From Scytonema sp. UIC 10036 (GTDB lineage: Bacteria > Cyanobacteriota > Cyanobacteriia > Cyanobacteriales > Nostocaceae), in the NCBI RefSeq assembly GCF_009725235.1, contig NZ_WJFC01000007.1:62001-126000 (forward strand): a stretch of DNA of 64,000 nucleotides, given 5' to 3'. The translations under genes were made by a program, and so were the position numbers. Below, in pieces: positions 16,574 through 25,513 of the stretch. The notes below the pieces were generated by a model. The model was not told the origin of the DNA. It saw nothing but the letters and a program-made list of their open reading frames with translations, and ran no database searches. The first letter of the stretch is position 1, and each line of letters opens with the position of its first letter.

Positions 16574-17683
16574 ATGATAATTGATGGCAATATAATTAAA
16601 GAACACGTGAAAAACCAATGCAAAAACTACCAAGAACAATTACTAGGTAAAGAAATTACCATTATTAGGTTTAATCCCCCAGCCAATTTAAGAGTTTCTG
16701 AAAATTTAAGTGAAAGGCAAAAAAGTCTAAAAGGAAAATACGAAGCAGCTTTAGTCTCAGAAAACCAAAAATTAGCAACATTTGAATCTTTCGGAGTGAA
16801 AGTCACTAGACAAACGCTATCGCCAGAAGATACGACTGTAGAACAATTTCAAAGTCTTCTCCGAAATATAAACGATAACGAGAATGTAAAAGCAGCTATA
16901 GTTCAGTTTCCAATCCCATCAGAATTTGAAGACTCTCTTGAAATTTTATCTCCAGAAAAAGATATAGATATAGTACGAGAAGAACCTAACGGTTTATTTT
17001 CAGTACCAGCTACATCTGAAGGTGTTGCTTTTGTTGAGTCCTTTGCACAACCAGATTCAAATATTGCAGTCATTGGCGGTGGAGGGTTTATCGGTAATGG
17101 AGTCGTTAATTATTTAAGAGAAAAAAATATCAACTGCTTTATACTGGAAGATGGCGATGATTTGTCCAGAACAAGAGTTGCTGATATCGTCGTAACTGTA
17201 ACAGGAGTACCTGGGCTAGCCACGCCATATATTCTTCCCCAACATAGGTTAGTAGTAGATAGCGGGTTCACTCCAGGAGAAACTAAACAAGACCGAACTA
17301 GAGGTGATGTTGACAAGAGCGCTTACAACATTCCCCAAAACATTACTCCCGTCCCTGGTGGCATTGGTCCTACAGAAATGGCTATCCTTGCAGAGCGCTT
17401 CATCAAAATGGAATTAGGGATTGAACTTCCTAAGTTGAATTACCAGCAGTTAGCACAAGAACGGCTGGAAAGAGCGCAAATAATTACACCCCTCGCCAAA
17501 GATATACTTGCTACTACAAATAATAACGATATTTCTAGACCACCAGCAGAAAAATCGGAATTGTTTGTACTAGAACTCGGCGACTACAAGTTGACCCTCG
17601 ACACCGAGAAAAATATCTTCATGGTATCTCGCTTGCAAGAAAAGACTCTTTTAATTCAAGAAAATCTGACTACTGGAGTTTAG
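16574..17683 (+). CDS. FolD-like methylenetetrahydrofolate dehydrogenase/cyclohydrolase variant with C-terminal extension
   Basis: 369 residues. Residues 1-285 follow the FolD fold: VQFPIP (with Gln kept), EKDIDIV (Asp kept), the NAD(P) loop IGGGGFIGNGV and ITPVPGGIGPTEMAIL near the end of the catalytic core. In an ungapped comparison the catalytic Tyr of the YxxxK motif is Ser62, while the Lys is kept (K66). The N-terminal region is otherwise diverged. After residue 290 an extra domain begins (LELGDYKLTLDTEKNIFMV). It is cut short because the last codons and stop lie in a MITE terminal repeat (17676-17695). The severed rest may be the open frame at 17799-18026. A canonical folD is presumably elsewhere in the genome. 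This looks like a specialised paralogue of uncertain activity. Confidence 0.7.
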   Translation: MIIDGNIIKEHVKNQCKNYQEQLLGKEITIIRFNPPANLRVSENLSERQKSLKGKYEAALVSENQKLATFESFGVKVTRQTLSPEDTTVEQFQSLLRNINDNENVKAAIVQFPIPSEFEDSLEILSPEKDIDIVREEPNGLFSVPATSEGVAFVESFAQPDSNIAVIGGGGFIGNGVVNYLREKNINCFILEDGDDLSRTRVADIVVTVTGVPGLATPYILPQHRLVVDSGFTPGETKQDRTRGDVDKSAYNIPQNITPVPGGIGPTEMAILAERFIKMELGIELPKLNYQQLAQERLERAQIITPLAKDILATTNNNDISRPPAEKSELFVLELGDYKLTLDTEKNIFMVSRLQEKTLLIQENLTTGV

Positions 17684-17798
17684 ACTAGTACACGGCGGCG
17701 TAAATACATATACCATTTTTAAGCCTTCAGTCCACCGAATTTTCGTAGCTTTTAATGGTCTACTTACTTCCGCCAAGCTGTACTAGTCTAAACTCCAG
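17676..17798. mobile_element. MITE of about 123 bp at the 3' end of the FolD-like gene
   Basis: Perfect 20-bp terminal inverted repeats (CTGGAGTTTAGACTAGTACA at the left, its complement at the right) flank an interior with inverted GGCGGCGTAAATA / TTACTTCCGCC arms. The left repeat supplies the last codons and the TAG stop of the FolD-like gene. There is no coding capacity. Confidence 0.7.
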
Positions 17799-18026
17799 AG
17801 ACAAGGCTTTCAAATAAACTCTATACCTTTAGTTAATTACATCCAGTCAAGTGAGGGGATCATCGGGAGTTCATCCTATCAGGAATGGGCAGAAGAATTA
17901 AGCAGTTTACTTGAAAACACCAATTTCTCACTACTACCAGACGAAGTTGAAAAATTACACCAACTAGTGAGAATTTATCAAAAAAGCGTGGCTCCAAATC
18001 ACCAGCATTTTTCATTTTTTAGCTAA
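17799..18026 (+). pseudogene. Start-less open frame, probably the severed C-terminus of the FolD-like gene
   Basis: Directly after the MITE the frame reads RQGFQINSIPLVNYIQSSE and continues through EWAEELSSLLENTNFSLL to a TAA at 18024-18026. It has no start codon. Size, direction and position fit the lost end of the gene interrupted at 17676. A diverged, frameshifted copy of the same segment is at 45850-46020. The protein family is not recognised. Confidence 0.5.
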
Positions 18027-18131
18027 GATGGTAACCTAATTTTGCTTATTACTTAATCACAACTTCGTAACACTAACTTATCCAAATGAAGCAATAATCC
18101 AGTAAATTTCTTCATTTTAAATTTTGAAATT

Positions 18132-19733
18132 TTAATTGTTTGTCTTCCTCATCTTCCTACTTACTTTTTCTAGGATACTATTACCTTGAGTTATCAAGCA
18201 GCCCAAGCCCATAAATCCTAATGTTGCAATAAGACTCAATATTAAAGATGCGTAAAAGGGATTAGGTGAGTTGTTGGGAGATATTAGTGGTATCTTGATT
18301 TTGTCGATGTGTTGGACGATTACGCCGGAGATAATTGCACCACCACCAAAGCCGATACCTAATATTCGGATTGTGTTTTCTAAAGAGCGATCGCGCTCGG
18401 CTTGTTCTATTTCTACTAGACCGCGAATTGAAGTGATGGCTTTGTCTACTAAGCCAGAATTATGTGCAAAATAACCTAAATCTGTTTGGATTTGGTTAGA
18501 AAAATTAATGGATATTATTTGATTAAAATTTGATAAAAACTGTAAATTTTCATTTGAAGCCTTTTCTTGTATCTGTCTTAGCTTTTCTGTGTAATTTTTA
18601 GTATTCGTATCAATAGTGATGCGATATTTATCGAATTCTGTTAAGTATTCATAATACTGTAAATCTAGTAAGGGAAGTATGCTGAGTTTATCTTGATAAT
18701 TTTTAAGTTCAATATTAGATAATCGCCTAATTGTATTCGAGACTGTTAAATTATTCTCTTTCGAGACTTTTGGTACTATCTTATTTTGGGTAAATATTTT
18801 CTGCTGGTTTTTAAAATTGTTTAGTCCATAAGATAAATCTCTATTTGTATTCGTAACTAGTGAATTATTTTCAATCAATCTTATATTGACTATCTCATGC
18901 ACTGTTTGTTTAATTTTTTTATATACTTCATAAGTATCTCTATATGCATCTCGACTGAAGTGATAAGCTTTAATTACTTTATTACGGTAAAAAAATAAAT
19001 CTATAAATTCTTGATAAAACAAGCTTAGATTCTCATCAGCTTTGGCAGAATATTTATCACCATCTTCCTCTGCAAAAAATAACCAAACTAATGTATGTTC
19101 ATAAATATTAGGAGAATCAGGAATACCATACTCAAAAATCGGACTGTCAAATAATTGTCCTTCTTGATATAGTTGTGGATGTTCTCTTTTTTGTCCCAAA
19201 AAATTCTGCACGCATTTATCAGCAATCTCTCGCCAAAGTTTTGAATCTTGTTGTTGAGCCTTGGATAGCCAAGCAGTTAATATTAGGGTTTGTCCCAAAG
19301 AACTATTAATACTTGTCGGCAAAAAGCAATTATCTGGATTAAAATTATTGAAAATGTTTATATCTACTTCCTCTGTTTTATTCTTAGCTTCATCAAGTTC
19401 ATCAACCCTAAGATTTAAAGCTAGAGCATAGCTATCATATATTTGCAAAGGACAAGCAATACCTGTAATTCTTGTTTTTTGGCTAGTCTCTAATGATATT
19501 GCACCTTCTAATGCCATACCAATATTTGCGTTAGTTGCTTCTTCTAACAAATCAACACGGCTACCTGGTGCAACATCCTTAATTTTTAAGTCTTGCTGTA
19601 TTTTAAATTTTTGAAAAATTTCCCCGCATTTCTTCCAAAGTAATTGATTGTCATATTTTTCATTTGAACCAGAATCATCACGTAAGTGGAATGCAAAGAG
19701 GTGAACATTAGGTGCATAAACTTTGTATGTCAT
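18132..19733 (-). CDS. CATRA-like two-TM protein of CHAT-TPR cassette A
   Basis: 533 residues. It is a paralogue of the protein at 29623-31182: N-terminal LFAFHLRDD versus LYAFHLRHS, CFLPTSINSSLGQTL versus CLLPSNIQASLGHTL, and RGLVEIEQAERDR versus RGIVEIEQAESDR just before the membrane. The large N-terminal region (1-440) is cytoplasmic, with an unusual N/K/Y-rich middle and a helical stretch. Two TM helices follow (about 458-478 and 498-520), then a short basic tail. Position and architecture match the CHAT-and-TPR-associated (CATRA) proteins described in bacterial conflict systems; that name is recalled and not verified. The start overlaps the preceding small gene by ATGA. A membrane-acting effector or sensor is the simplest inference. 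Confidence 0.65.
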   Translation of the reverse strand: MTYKVYAPNVHLFAFHLRDDSGSNEKYDNQLLWKKCGEIFQKFKIQQDLKIKDVAPGSRVDLLEEATNANIGMALEGAISLETSQKTRITGIACPLQIYDSYALALNLRVDELDEAKNKTEEVDINIFNNFNPDNCFLPTSINSSLGQTLILTAWLSKAQQQDSKLWREIADKCVQNFLGQKREHPQLYQEGQLFDSPIFEYGIPDSPNIYEHTLVWLFFAEEDGDKYSAKADENLSLFYQEFIDLFFYRNKVIKAYHFSRDAYRDTYEVYKKIKQTVHEIVNIRLIENNSLVTNTNRDLSYGLNNFKNQQKIFTQNKIVPKVSKENNLTVSNTIRRLSNIELKNYQDKLSILPLLDLQYYEYLTEFDKYRITIDTNTKNYTEKLRQIQEKASNENLQFLSNFNQIISINFSNQIQTDLGYFAHNSGLVDKAITSIRGLVEIEQAERDRSLENTIRILGIGFGGGAIISGVIVQHIDKIKIPLISPNNSPNPFYASLILSLIATLGFMGLGCLITQGNSILEKVSRKMRKTNN

Positions 19734-20074
19734 TGCCTGTCATCCGATTTTGGTGGCTCTTGATTATTTTGACGGAGAACTTCTCGATTAGTCTCTCGCA
19801 GTTCAAATAAGTTTTGAATAATAGTGGCTTCCCTACTTGGTGCTTGGCGAGGTAATACATTTACTTGGCGAGTAGGAGATGCAATTCTAATTATATCATC
19901 TCTAGCATTTGTATGACTCATAAACCAATTCTTAACTTTCTGGATTACTTCATCAGGTTCACGATCCAAGTCTGCAAGAATTCTATCTAAGTCTTGCAAG
20001 TCCTCAATATTAAATTTCTGAGGTTCAGTCTTTAGTGCATATGGAAAATTTTGGATAAGTTCAGCAAACTTCAT
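19730..20074 (-). CDS. Small CATRA-associated protein (cassette A)
   Basis: 114 residues, acidic and helical in the first 60 (DLQDLDRILADLDREPDEVIQKVKNWF), then a basic/polar tail. The start is taken at 20074 (MKFAELIQNF). The open frame further upstream overlaps the end of the CHAT gene. Its counterpart in cassette B (31179-31538) shares the small size, the acidic helix with an I..W motif (KVKNWF / AIENWV) and the proline-rich polar tail. It lies 29 bp after the CHAT-TPR gene and overlaps the next gene by 4 bp. It is probably an adaptor between the protease and the membrane protein, or a protease substrate (inference). Confidence 0.6.
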   Translation of the reverse strand: MKFAELIQNFPYALKTEPQKFNIEDLQDLDRILADLDREPDEVIQKVKNWFMSHTNARDDIIRIASPTRQVNVLPRQAPSREATIIQNLFELRETNREVLRQNNQEPPKSDDRQ

Positions 20075-20103
20075 GATTGTTTTTATATAGATAAAAAATA
20101 ATT

Positions 20104-23100
20104 TTATTGCCCAATAGCGCAGAAAGCAGCCCAATGAAAAAGAGAAGAAAAACGTCTTTCTTCGGGATTGCAACATTCCAGTGTATCCTGTATTTCTTGT
20201 TCCATATTTTTATTAATTTTAGATGTTTTACTCCAGTCTAGTAAGTCTTTTACACTTGCATTTCGTAACCAGATTTGTGCTTTGTTTAGAGCGCAAACCA
20301 CAGTTAAACCATCTTTGAGATTTTGATATAACTTAATTATTAACAATGCTGTAGATAAATCGTCAACTATCCACAAACTACTAACTACATTGACACTACC
20401 TGCATACAGAAAGCCACTGGGTAAGCCAATGTATTCATCACTGAGATTAACGAATTCAACTAACCCAGTCTCACAGGCAGAAAGAACGACGAGACGGCAT
20501 TGATTTAGGACAAAATCTTGTTCAAAGAGATTACCCAATGTGAGACATTCAGTTAAATCTACAACTTTTTGCTCTAATACTTCATCTAATACTTTAAAGT
20601 CATCTAATAATTTAATTAAAAGATAGCGCCTGATGGGGTCAGGATTGAGAAAAACAGGAGAGGTATATGAATTAGCCAATTGTAGGTAAGAATCTAGAGG
20701 TGATTTAAAGTTAAAGGAACCGTGACAAGAAAAGTGCAAACAATTTACTTCTCTTAACTGTGGTGTGGCTTGAAAGAAAGCATCTTTGGTAGCTTGGCTA
20801 TTTTTTAACACCTCCTGGGAAGAGAATAAAGGCAGAATGTTATCTACTTCCAAGTTAGCGTAATTAAGGTCTTCTGTAGGGTTTTGAATAGCAAATAAAG
20901 ATTTAAAATTAGGACGTTGACGCAGTTGCGCTTGTTGCAGAAGTTGACAACTAGGTGCATAGCCTACGCCGTTGGGGAATAAGTCGATTAGGTATGATTC
21001 CTTTATAGGTAAAGCATGGAGCGGGAAAAGGTGCAAAGAACGATGAGGAATGAGGATTAATCTATCGTATTTTTCAGTAGGTAATTCCTTTTCTAATATT
21101 TCCTCAATATGTAGAATTTTCGCTAACTCTTTCAAGCGGTCTTCTAGCTGATTCTGCCATATTAATTTACGTTTATCTTGCTGATTGTAGTAAGCTTCTA
21201 AATATTTATTTTCACAATCAGATAACTCCTTAAATTCTTCTTTTGTTGATTGAAAAAATTTTAATTCTTGTCCCTTAGGTTTGACAACAAACGTGATAAT
21301 TCTATCGTTGGTAATGTACCATTCTATAATCGCAGTTTTTTGAGCTAAAGTTTTGTGAAATTGGTCAAATTTAAAGCCAGAACCAATAGGTAGATCGCTG
21401 TCTTGTAATTCTTGGCGTTTTTGTCGCAATTGTTGAAGATGTTTGGCTAAATCTGTTGGATTTTCGGCTTTGCCATTTTGGAGTTGATACTGACCACTGG
21501 CTATTTCTTCTCTAAGTTGTTCTAGTTGAGTGGCAACTTCTAGAGGGAAAATAGTTTTGAGGTCACGCTCAAGTATAAGTTCAACTAAGTTACGAGTTTT
21601 ACTACGTTCAACATATTCAATAGCTTCAGTTATTTTGCCCAATTCTAGGCAAGTTCTTACTATAAATAAATAAAGTTGGTGCCATTTTTCTGCTTGTTTA
21701 CGTTTGCTTTCATTACCAGAAGTGATTTCTCCCCGCAAAGATTCTACTGTTACAATCGCATCGGCAAAGGTATTGTAAGCTAATTCAATATTCTCAGTTC
21801 GTTCTCCTAATATCCTCTCAGAGTAAGCAACCCCTAAGCCAGTTTGCGTTGTTACCCAACGTTCGGGAAAGGCACCGCGTGTGTATACGGACAGTGCAGC
21901 AGAATAAGCTTTGATCGCTAATTCAATATTCTCAGCTCGTTCTCCTAATATTCTGCGATAGTAATGAGTTCCCAAATTATATTGTGTCATCGCCCAATCT
22001 AGGGGAAAGGCGTTGCGAGTATATACTTCCAAGGCAGCGGAATAAGCCTCTATCGCCTGTTCTATATTCTGCGCTTTCTCTCCTGATATTCTTTGACCGT
22101 AAGCACTCCCCAGACCAGTTTGCGTCATTGCCCATTGTTCAGGAAAGGCGTTGCGGGTTAATACTTCTTGTGCAGCAGAATAAGCAGCCATTGCCTTTTC
22201 TATATCCGCTTGTTCTTCTAATATTCTACTACAGTAAGCATTTCCTAGACTAATTTGCGTGATTGCCCATTGTTCAGGAAAGGCGTTGCGGGTTAATACT
22301 TCTTGTGCAGCAGAATAAGCAGCGATTGCTTTTTCTATATTCTCCGCTTGTTCTCCTAATATTCTATTACGGTAAGCAGTCCCCAGATTATTTTGCGTGG
22401 CTGCCCAATCTTCTGGAAAAGCGCTGCGGGTGTATACGGACAGTGCAGCAGAATAAGCAGCGATTGCTTTTTCTATATTCTCCGCTTGTTCTCCTAATAT
22501 TCTATCACAGTAAGCATTTCCCAGATTATTTTGTATGGCTGCCCATTTTTCTGGAAAGGCGTATCGGGTTAATACTTCTTGTGCAGCAGAATAAGCAGCA
22601 ATTGCCTTTTCTATATTCTCCTTTCGTTCTCCTGATATTCTTTCATCGTAAGCAGACGCCAAATTATTTTGCGTCATTGCCCATTGTTCAGGAAAGTCGT
22701 TGCGTGTGTATACGGACAGTGCAGCAAAAAAAGCAGCGAGCGCTAATTCTATATTCTCCTTTCGTTCTCCTAATATTCTGTGTAAGTAAGCATTCCCCAG
22801 ATGATTTTGTGTTGTTGCCCAATCTTCAGGAAAGTCGCTGCGGGTGTATACTTCCAATGCCCCAGAATAAGCTTTGATCGCTAATTCAAGATTTTCCTTT
22901 CGTTCTCCTAATATTCTGTCATAATAAGCAGCCCCCAAACCAATTTGCGTGGTTGCCCATTGTTGAGGAAAGTCGCTGCGTGTGTATACAGTCAGTGCAT
23001 CTGAAAAAGCAGCGAGCGCTAATTCAATATTCTCTTTCCGTTCTCCTATTATTCTGTATAAGTAAGCATTCCCCAGATTAATTTGCGTGGTTGCCCATTG

Positions 23101-23712
23101 TTGAGGAAAGTCGCTGCGTGTGTATACGGCAAGTGCAGCAGAATAAGCTGAGAGCGCTAATTCAATATTCTCTTTCCGTTCTCCTATTATTCTGTATAAG
23201 TAAGCATTCCCCAGATTAATTTGCGTCATTGCCCATTGCTTAGGAAAGCTGTTGCGGGTTCTTACTTCCAGTGCAGCAAAACAAGCAGCGAGCGCTAATT
23301 CAATATTCTCCTTTCGTTCTCCTATTATTCTGTCAAGGTAAACAGATCCAAGATTATTTTGGGTATCTGCCCATTTTTTAGGAAAGGCGCTGCGAGTGTA
23401 AACAGTAAGAACGATTTCGTAGCCAGTAATAGCAATTTCGATGTTATTGGCTTTGCTACCCAAGGGAAATTGCTGAATGAGATTACTAAAAATAAAAATG
23501 ACTTCGGCGATGTCTTTCGCTGTACTTGGTTCTATTTCTGCTAGGGTTTTTGTTGCCCAGTAGTGCAACTGTTTTGCAAAAATATGGTTGAGTTTATCAG
23601 TATTTGCTGCCAATAAGGGGTAAACTATATCAGCATCGCCAGCACTGTTTAATGTTGTTTGCAGCACCTCTAGTACAAATTGCTTGTCAGACTCTGGAGC
23701 TAATCGTGCCAT
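20104..23712 (-). CDS. CHAT-domain caspase-like protease with TPR array (cassette A)
   Basis: 1,202 residues. An N-terminal alpha-helical region (1-105, with LLAANTDKLN) precedes about 11-12 long TPR-type repeats of roughly 48-50 residues (consensus NIELALAAY, then VYTRxDFPxxWATTQ, then NLGNAY). A linker helix follows and then the C-terminal CHAT domain (about 850-1200). The caspase-type dyad is intact: H997 in FSCHGSF and C1080 in LSACETG. CHAT proteases cleave partner proteins after activation, often through their TPR sensor. Gene order (CHAT-TPR, small protein, two-TM protein) repeats exactly in cassette B. It follows a broken TPR gene in the same direction. Confidence 0.85.
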   Translation of the reverse strand: MARLAPESDKQFVLEVLQTTLNSAGDADIVYPLLAANTDKLNHIFAKQLHYWATKTLAEIEPSTAKDIAEVIFIFSNLIQQFPLGSKANNIEIAITGYEIVLTVYTRSAFPKKWADTQNNLGSVYLDRIIGERKENIELALAACFAALEVRTRNSFPKQWAMTQINLGNAYLYRIIGERKENIELALSAYSAALAVYTRSDFPQQWATTQINLGNAYLYRIIGERKENIELALAAFSDALTVYTRSDFPQQWATTQIGLGAAYYDRILGERKENLELAIKAYSGALEVYTRSDFPEDWATTQNHLGNAYLHRILGERKENIELALAAFFAALSVYTRNDFPEQWAMTQNNLASAYDERISGERKENIEKAIAAYSAAQEVLTRYAFPEKWAAIQNNLGNAYCDRILGEQAENIEKAIAAYSAALSVYTRSAFPEDWAATQNNLGTAYRNRILGEQAENIEKAIAAYSAAQEVLTRNAFPEQWAITQISLGNAYCSRILEEQADIEKAMAAYSAAQEVLTRNAFPEQWAMTQTGLGSAYGQRISGEKAQNIEQAIEAYSAALEVYTRNAFPLDWAMTQYNLGTHYYRRILGERAENIELAIKAYSAALSVYTRGAFPERWVTTQTGLGVAYSERILGERTENIELAYNTFADAIVTVESLRGEITSGNESKRKQAEKWHQLYLFIVRTCLELGKITEAIEYVERSKTRNLVELILERDLKTIFPLEVATQLEQLREEIASGQYQLQNGKAENPTDLAKHLQQLRQKRQELQDSDLPIGSGFKFDQFHKTLAQKTAIIEWYITNDRIITFVVKPKGQELKFFQSTKEEFKELSDCENKYLEAYYNQQDKRKLIWQNQLEDRLKELAKILHIEEILEKELPTEKYDRLILIPHRSLHLFPLHALPIKESYLIDLFPNGVGYAPSCQLLQQAQLRQRPNFKSLFAIQNPTEDLNYANLEVDNILPLFSSQEVLKNSQATKDAFFQATPQLREVNCLHFSCHGSFNFKSPLDSYLQLANSYTSPVFLNPDPIRRYLLIKLLDDFKVLDEVLEQKVVDLTECLTLGNLFEQDFVLNQCRLVVLSACETGLVEFVNLSDEYIGLPSGFLYAGSVNVVSSLWIVDDLSTALLIIKLYQNLKDGLTVVCALNKAQIWLRNASVKDLLDWSKTSKINKNMEQEIQDTLECCNPEERRFSSLFHWAAFCAIGQ

Positions 23713-23783
23713 ACCAAATTCCTCTGTTTTCAGCGTGAAATGCTTTGACTCTACTTTTTTAGTTTCCTATAAGAATACTTGGC

Positions 23784-24327
23784 TTATTTCCGCTCGTAAT
23801 TTTCACTTTCAATAAGCCCGAATTCTACGCCTCTGTCATTAAATGATAAACTTAATTTGAGTCGAAAGAAATCGTCAGAAATACTATGAGTTTTTGCTAA
23901 GTTAATGGCATTATGATAATGACTAATAGCATTATCATAATGAGTTATAGCTTCCTGTTGGACTTTCTTTAACAAGCAAAAAAACCATAGAATAGTGATA
24001 ATCTCCTAATATTAAATACGTCTCTAGATTTTGAGGATCAATTTGCAATGCTTGCTCAAAATAGGGAACTGCTTGCTCAAAATAAGGAACTGCTTGCCAA
24101 TAGTATCCTTGTTGAGTTAATGCAACTGCTTTTTCAAAAAGTCTCTGTGCTTTTTCATGCTGTAAGCCAGTATCTTCTATATTGGTAGAGCTTATATTGT
24201 CTATATCAGTAGAGTTTACATAGTCAATAAATGACGAAGCCCCGGCAGCAGCAGCTGAAGTTGCTGCTAAAAATATTTTCCAAAGATTAAATTCGTCCTC
24301 ATTGTAATTGTTCATACTTTTAGACAA
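23784..24327 (-). pseudogene. TPR protein interrupted by a homopolymer frameshift
   Basis: Two frames together read as one protein of about 180 residues: a short hydrophobic stretch (FLAATSAAAAGASSF), then TPR helices (ALTQQGYYWQAVPYFEQA, repeated PYFEQA, LQIDPQNLETYLILGDYHYSM) and EAITHYDNAISHYHNAI. On the minus strand a run of seven T in the codons after YHYSMV (near 23985) shifts the frame. A run of six would restore MVFCLLKKVQQEA. It could be a true lesion, slippage or a base-call error. It sits between the patatin and CHAT genes in the same direction. Confidence 0.6.
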
Positions 24328-24475
24328 AAATAGTAGGTTTATACGTTTATATTTTGAATATATTCAAATCTTAGAAATTAAATTGCAATGCTATTTGAGC
24401 ATCTGAAACTGTTATGACCACAGTATCTACATATATCCACCACTTGACTTAATTGCCACATTACTTTGCTCATTT

Positions 24476-25513
24476 TTAATCAATATGAAAATTATCTTGC
24501 TCCAGTTTACTTATTTCCTCATCTCGTTGCTTTTTAGCTTGAGTCGCTATATGAAATCCATAGAGACTAGCAGCAATCCCTTCACAACAACGCTGGGCAT
24601 CTTCGTAACCTTGCTCTATCCAGGACTGAATATTTTTAGCATTAAAATCTATTAAATCCTTTACTTTATCTTGTCGTTTTATTGCTCTGCCTGGCCGAAT
24701 TTCTAAAACTGTGGTACTGGGAAAATCATGACGATTCCATAAGCTTCCATCACTAAGGTGATTAACAATAACATGGGTACATTTTTCTAAGCTAACTAAC
24801 GGAGTGATAGGAGTATTACCTTGAAAATTTTTCCTACCTCCCATACCGCCATCTGAAAATAAATATTCAGTTTCTTCAATATTAATTTGTTTAGCTTTAA
24901 TTAGTAGAGGCAGAGCAGCTGAAGCTAGAATAGCATTTCTTTGTTGTATTTCTTCTAATGATTGAATATGCAAAAAATCCGAGGATTGAGTATTCATCAA
25001 GTTATTGTCTGCTAAAATTGCCAAAAATAAGTCATTTAAACCACCATCACTTCGATATACGGAAACGTATAAAGGTAAGCCATGTCGAAGTTTTTGGAGG
25101 TTTAAATATCTATCCAATAATTCATGTATAGGACTTTCTTCCATCAAACCTAAATTTTCTGAGAATAGAGTCTGAAGATTGCATGCTGATAATGGATTCA
25201 TTGTTCCAGTTAATAGTGGAACAAGTCCACTAGATAATGTTAACCCAATATAAGCAATGGTTTCTAATCTGTTAATATTTATAGGACTATTGCAAGCAAT
25301 TGAGTACCAAATTTCCTGTAAATATGTTGATGCTATTTTGAGATTTGGCTCTGCGGCTATAACCGCACCATTTAAAGCCCCTATACTGGTACCAGCGATA
25401 GCATCAATGCTAATGTTCATGTCAGCTAGGTATTTAATGATTCCTACTTGATAAGCACCTTTAGCACCACCACCAGATAAGACTAAGCCTAGTCGAGAAG
25501 ATTTAGTAGTCAT
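24476..25513 (-). CDS. Patatin-like phospholipase
   Basis: 345 residues from the start at 25513 (MTTKSSRLGLVLSGGG). The start at 25543 is also open but overlaps the upstream gene more. The full patatin catalytic set is visible: oxyanion loop GGGAKG, nucleophile Ser in GTSIG and the dyad Asp in the SDGGMGG segment. Such enzymes hydrolyse membrane phospholipids, and related ones act as cell-killing effectors in CBASS-type immunity. Here the ATG lies inside the end of the RdcB-like gene (ATGACTACTAA, 11-bp overlap), implying coupled translation with the dynamin operon. No signal peptide is seen. Confidence 0.85.
   Translation of the reverse strand: MTTKSSRLGLVLSGGGAKGAYQVGIIKYLADMNISIDAIAGTSIGALNGAVIAAEPNLKIASTYLQEIWYSIACNSPININRLETIAYIGLTLSSGLVPLLTGTMNPLSACNLQTLFSENLGLMEESPIHELLDRYLNLQKLRHGLPLYVSVYRSDGGLNDLFLAILADNNLMNTQSSDFLHIQSLEEIQQRNAILASAALPLLIKAKQINIEETEYLFSDGGMGGRKNFQGNTPITPLVSLEKCTHVIVNHLSDGSLWNRHDFPSTTVLEIRPGRAIKRQDKVKDLIDFNAKNIQSWIEQGYEDAQRCCEGIAASLYGFHIATQAKKQRDEEISKLEQDNFHID

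Noticed and set aside
20075..20176. A longer start for the small protein of cassette A
   Set aside because: It would overlap the CHAT gene by more than 70 bp. MKFAEL at 20074 is compact and fits the 29-bp gap.
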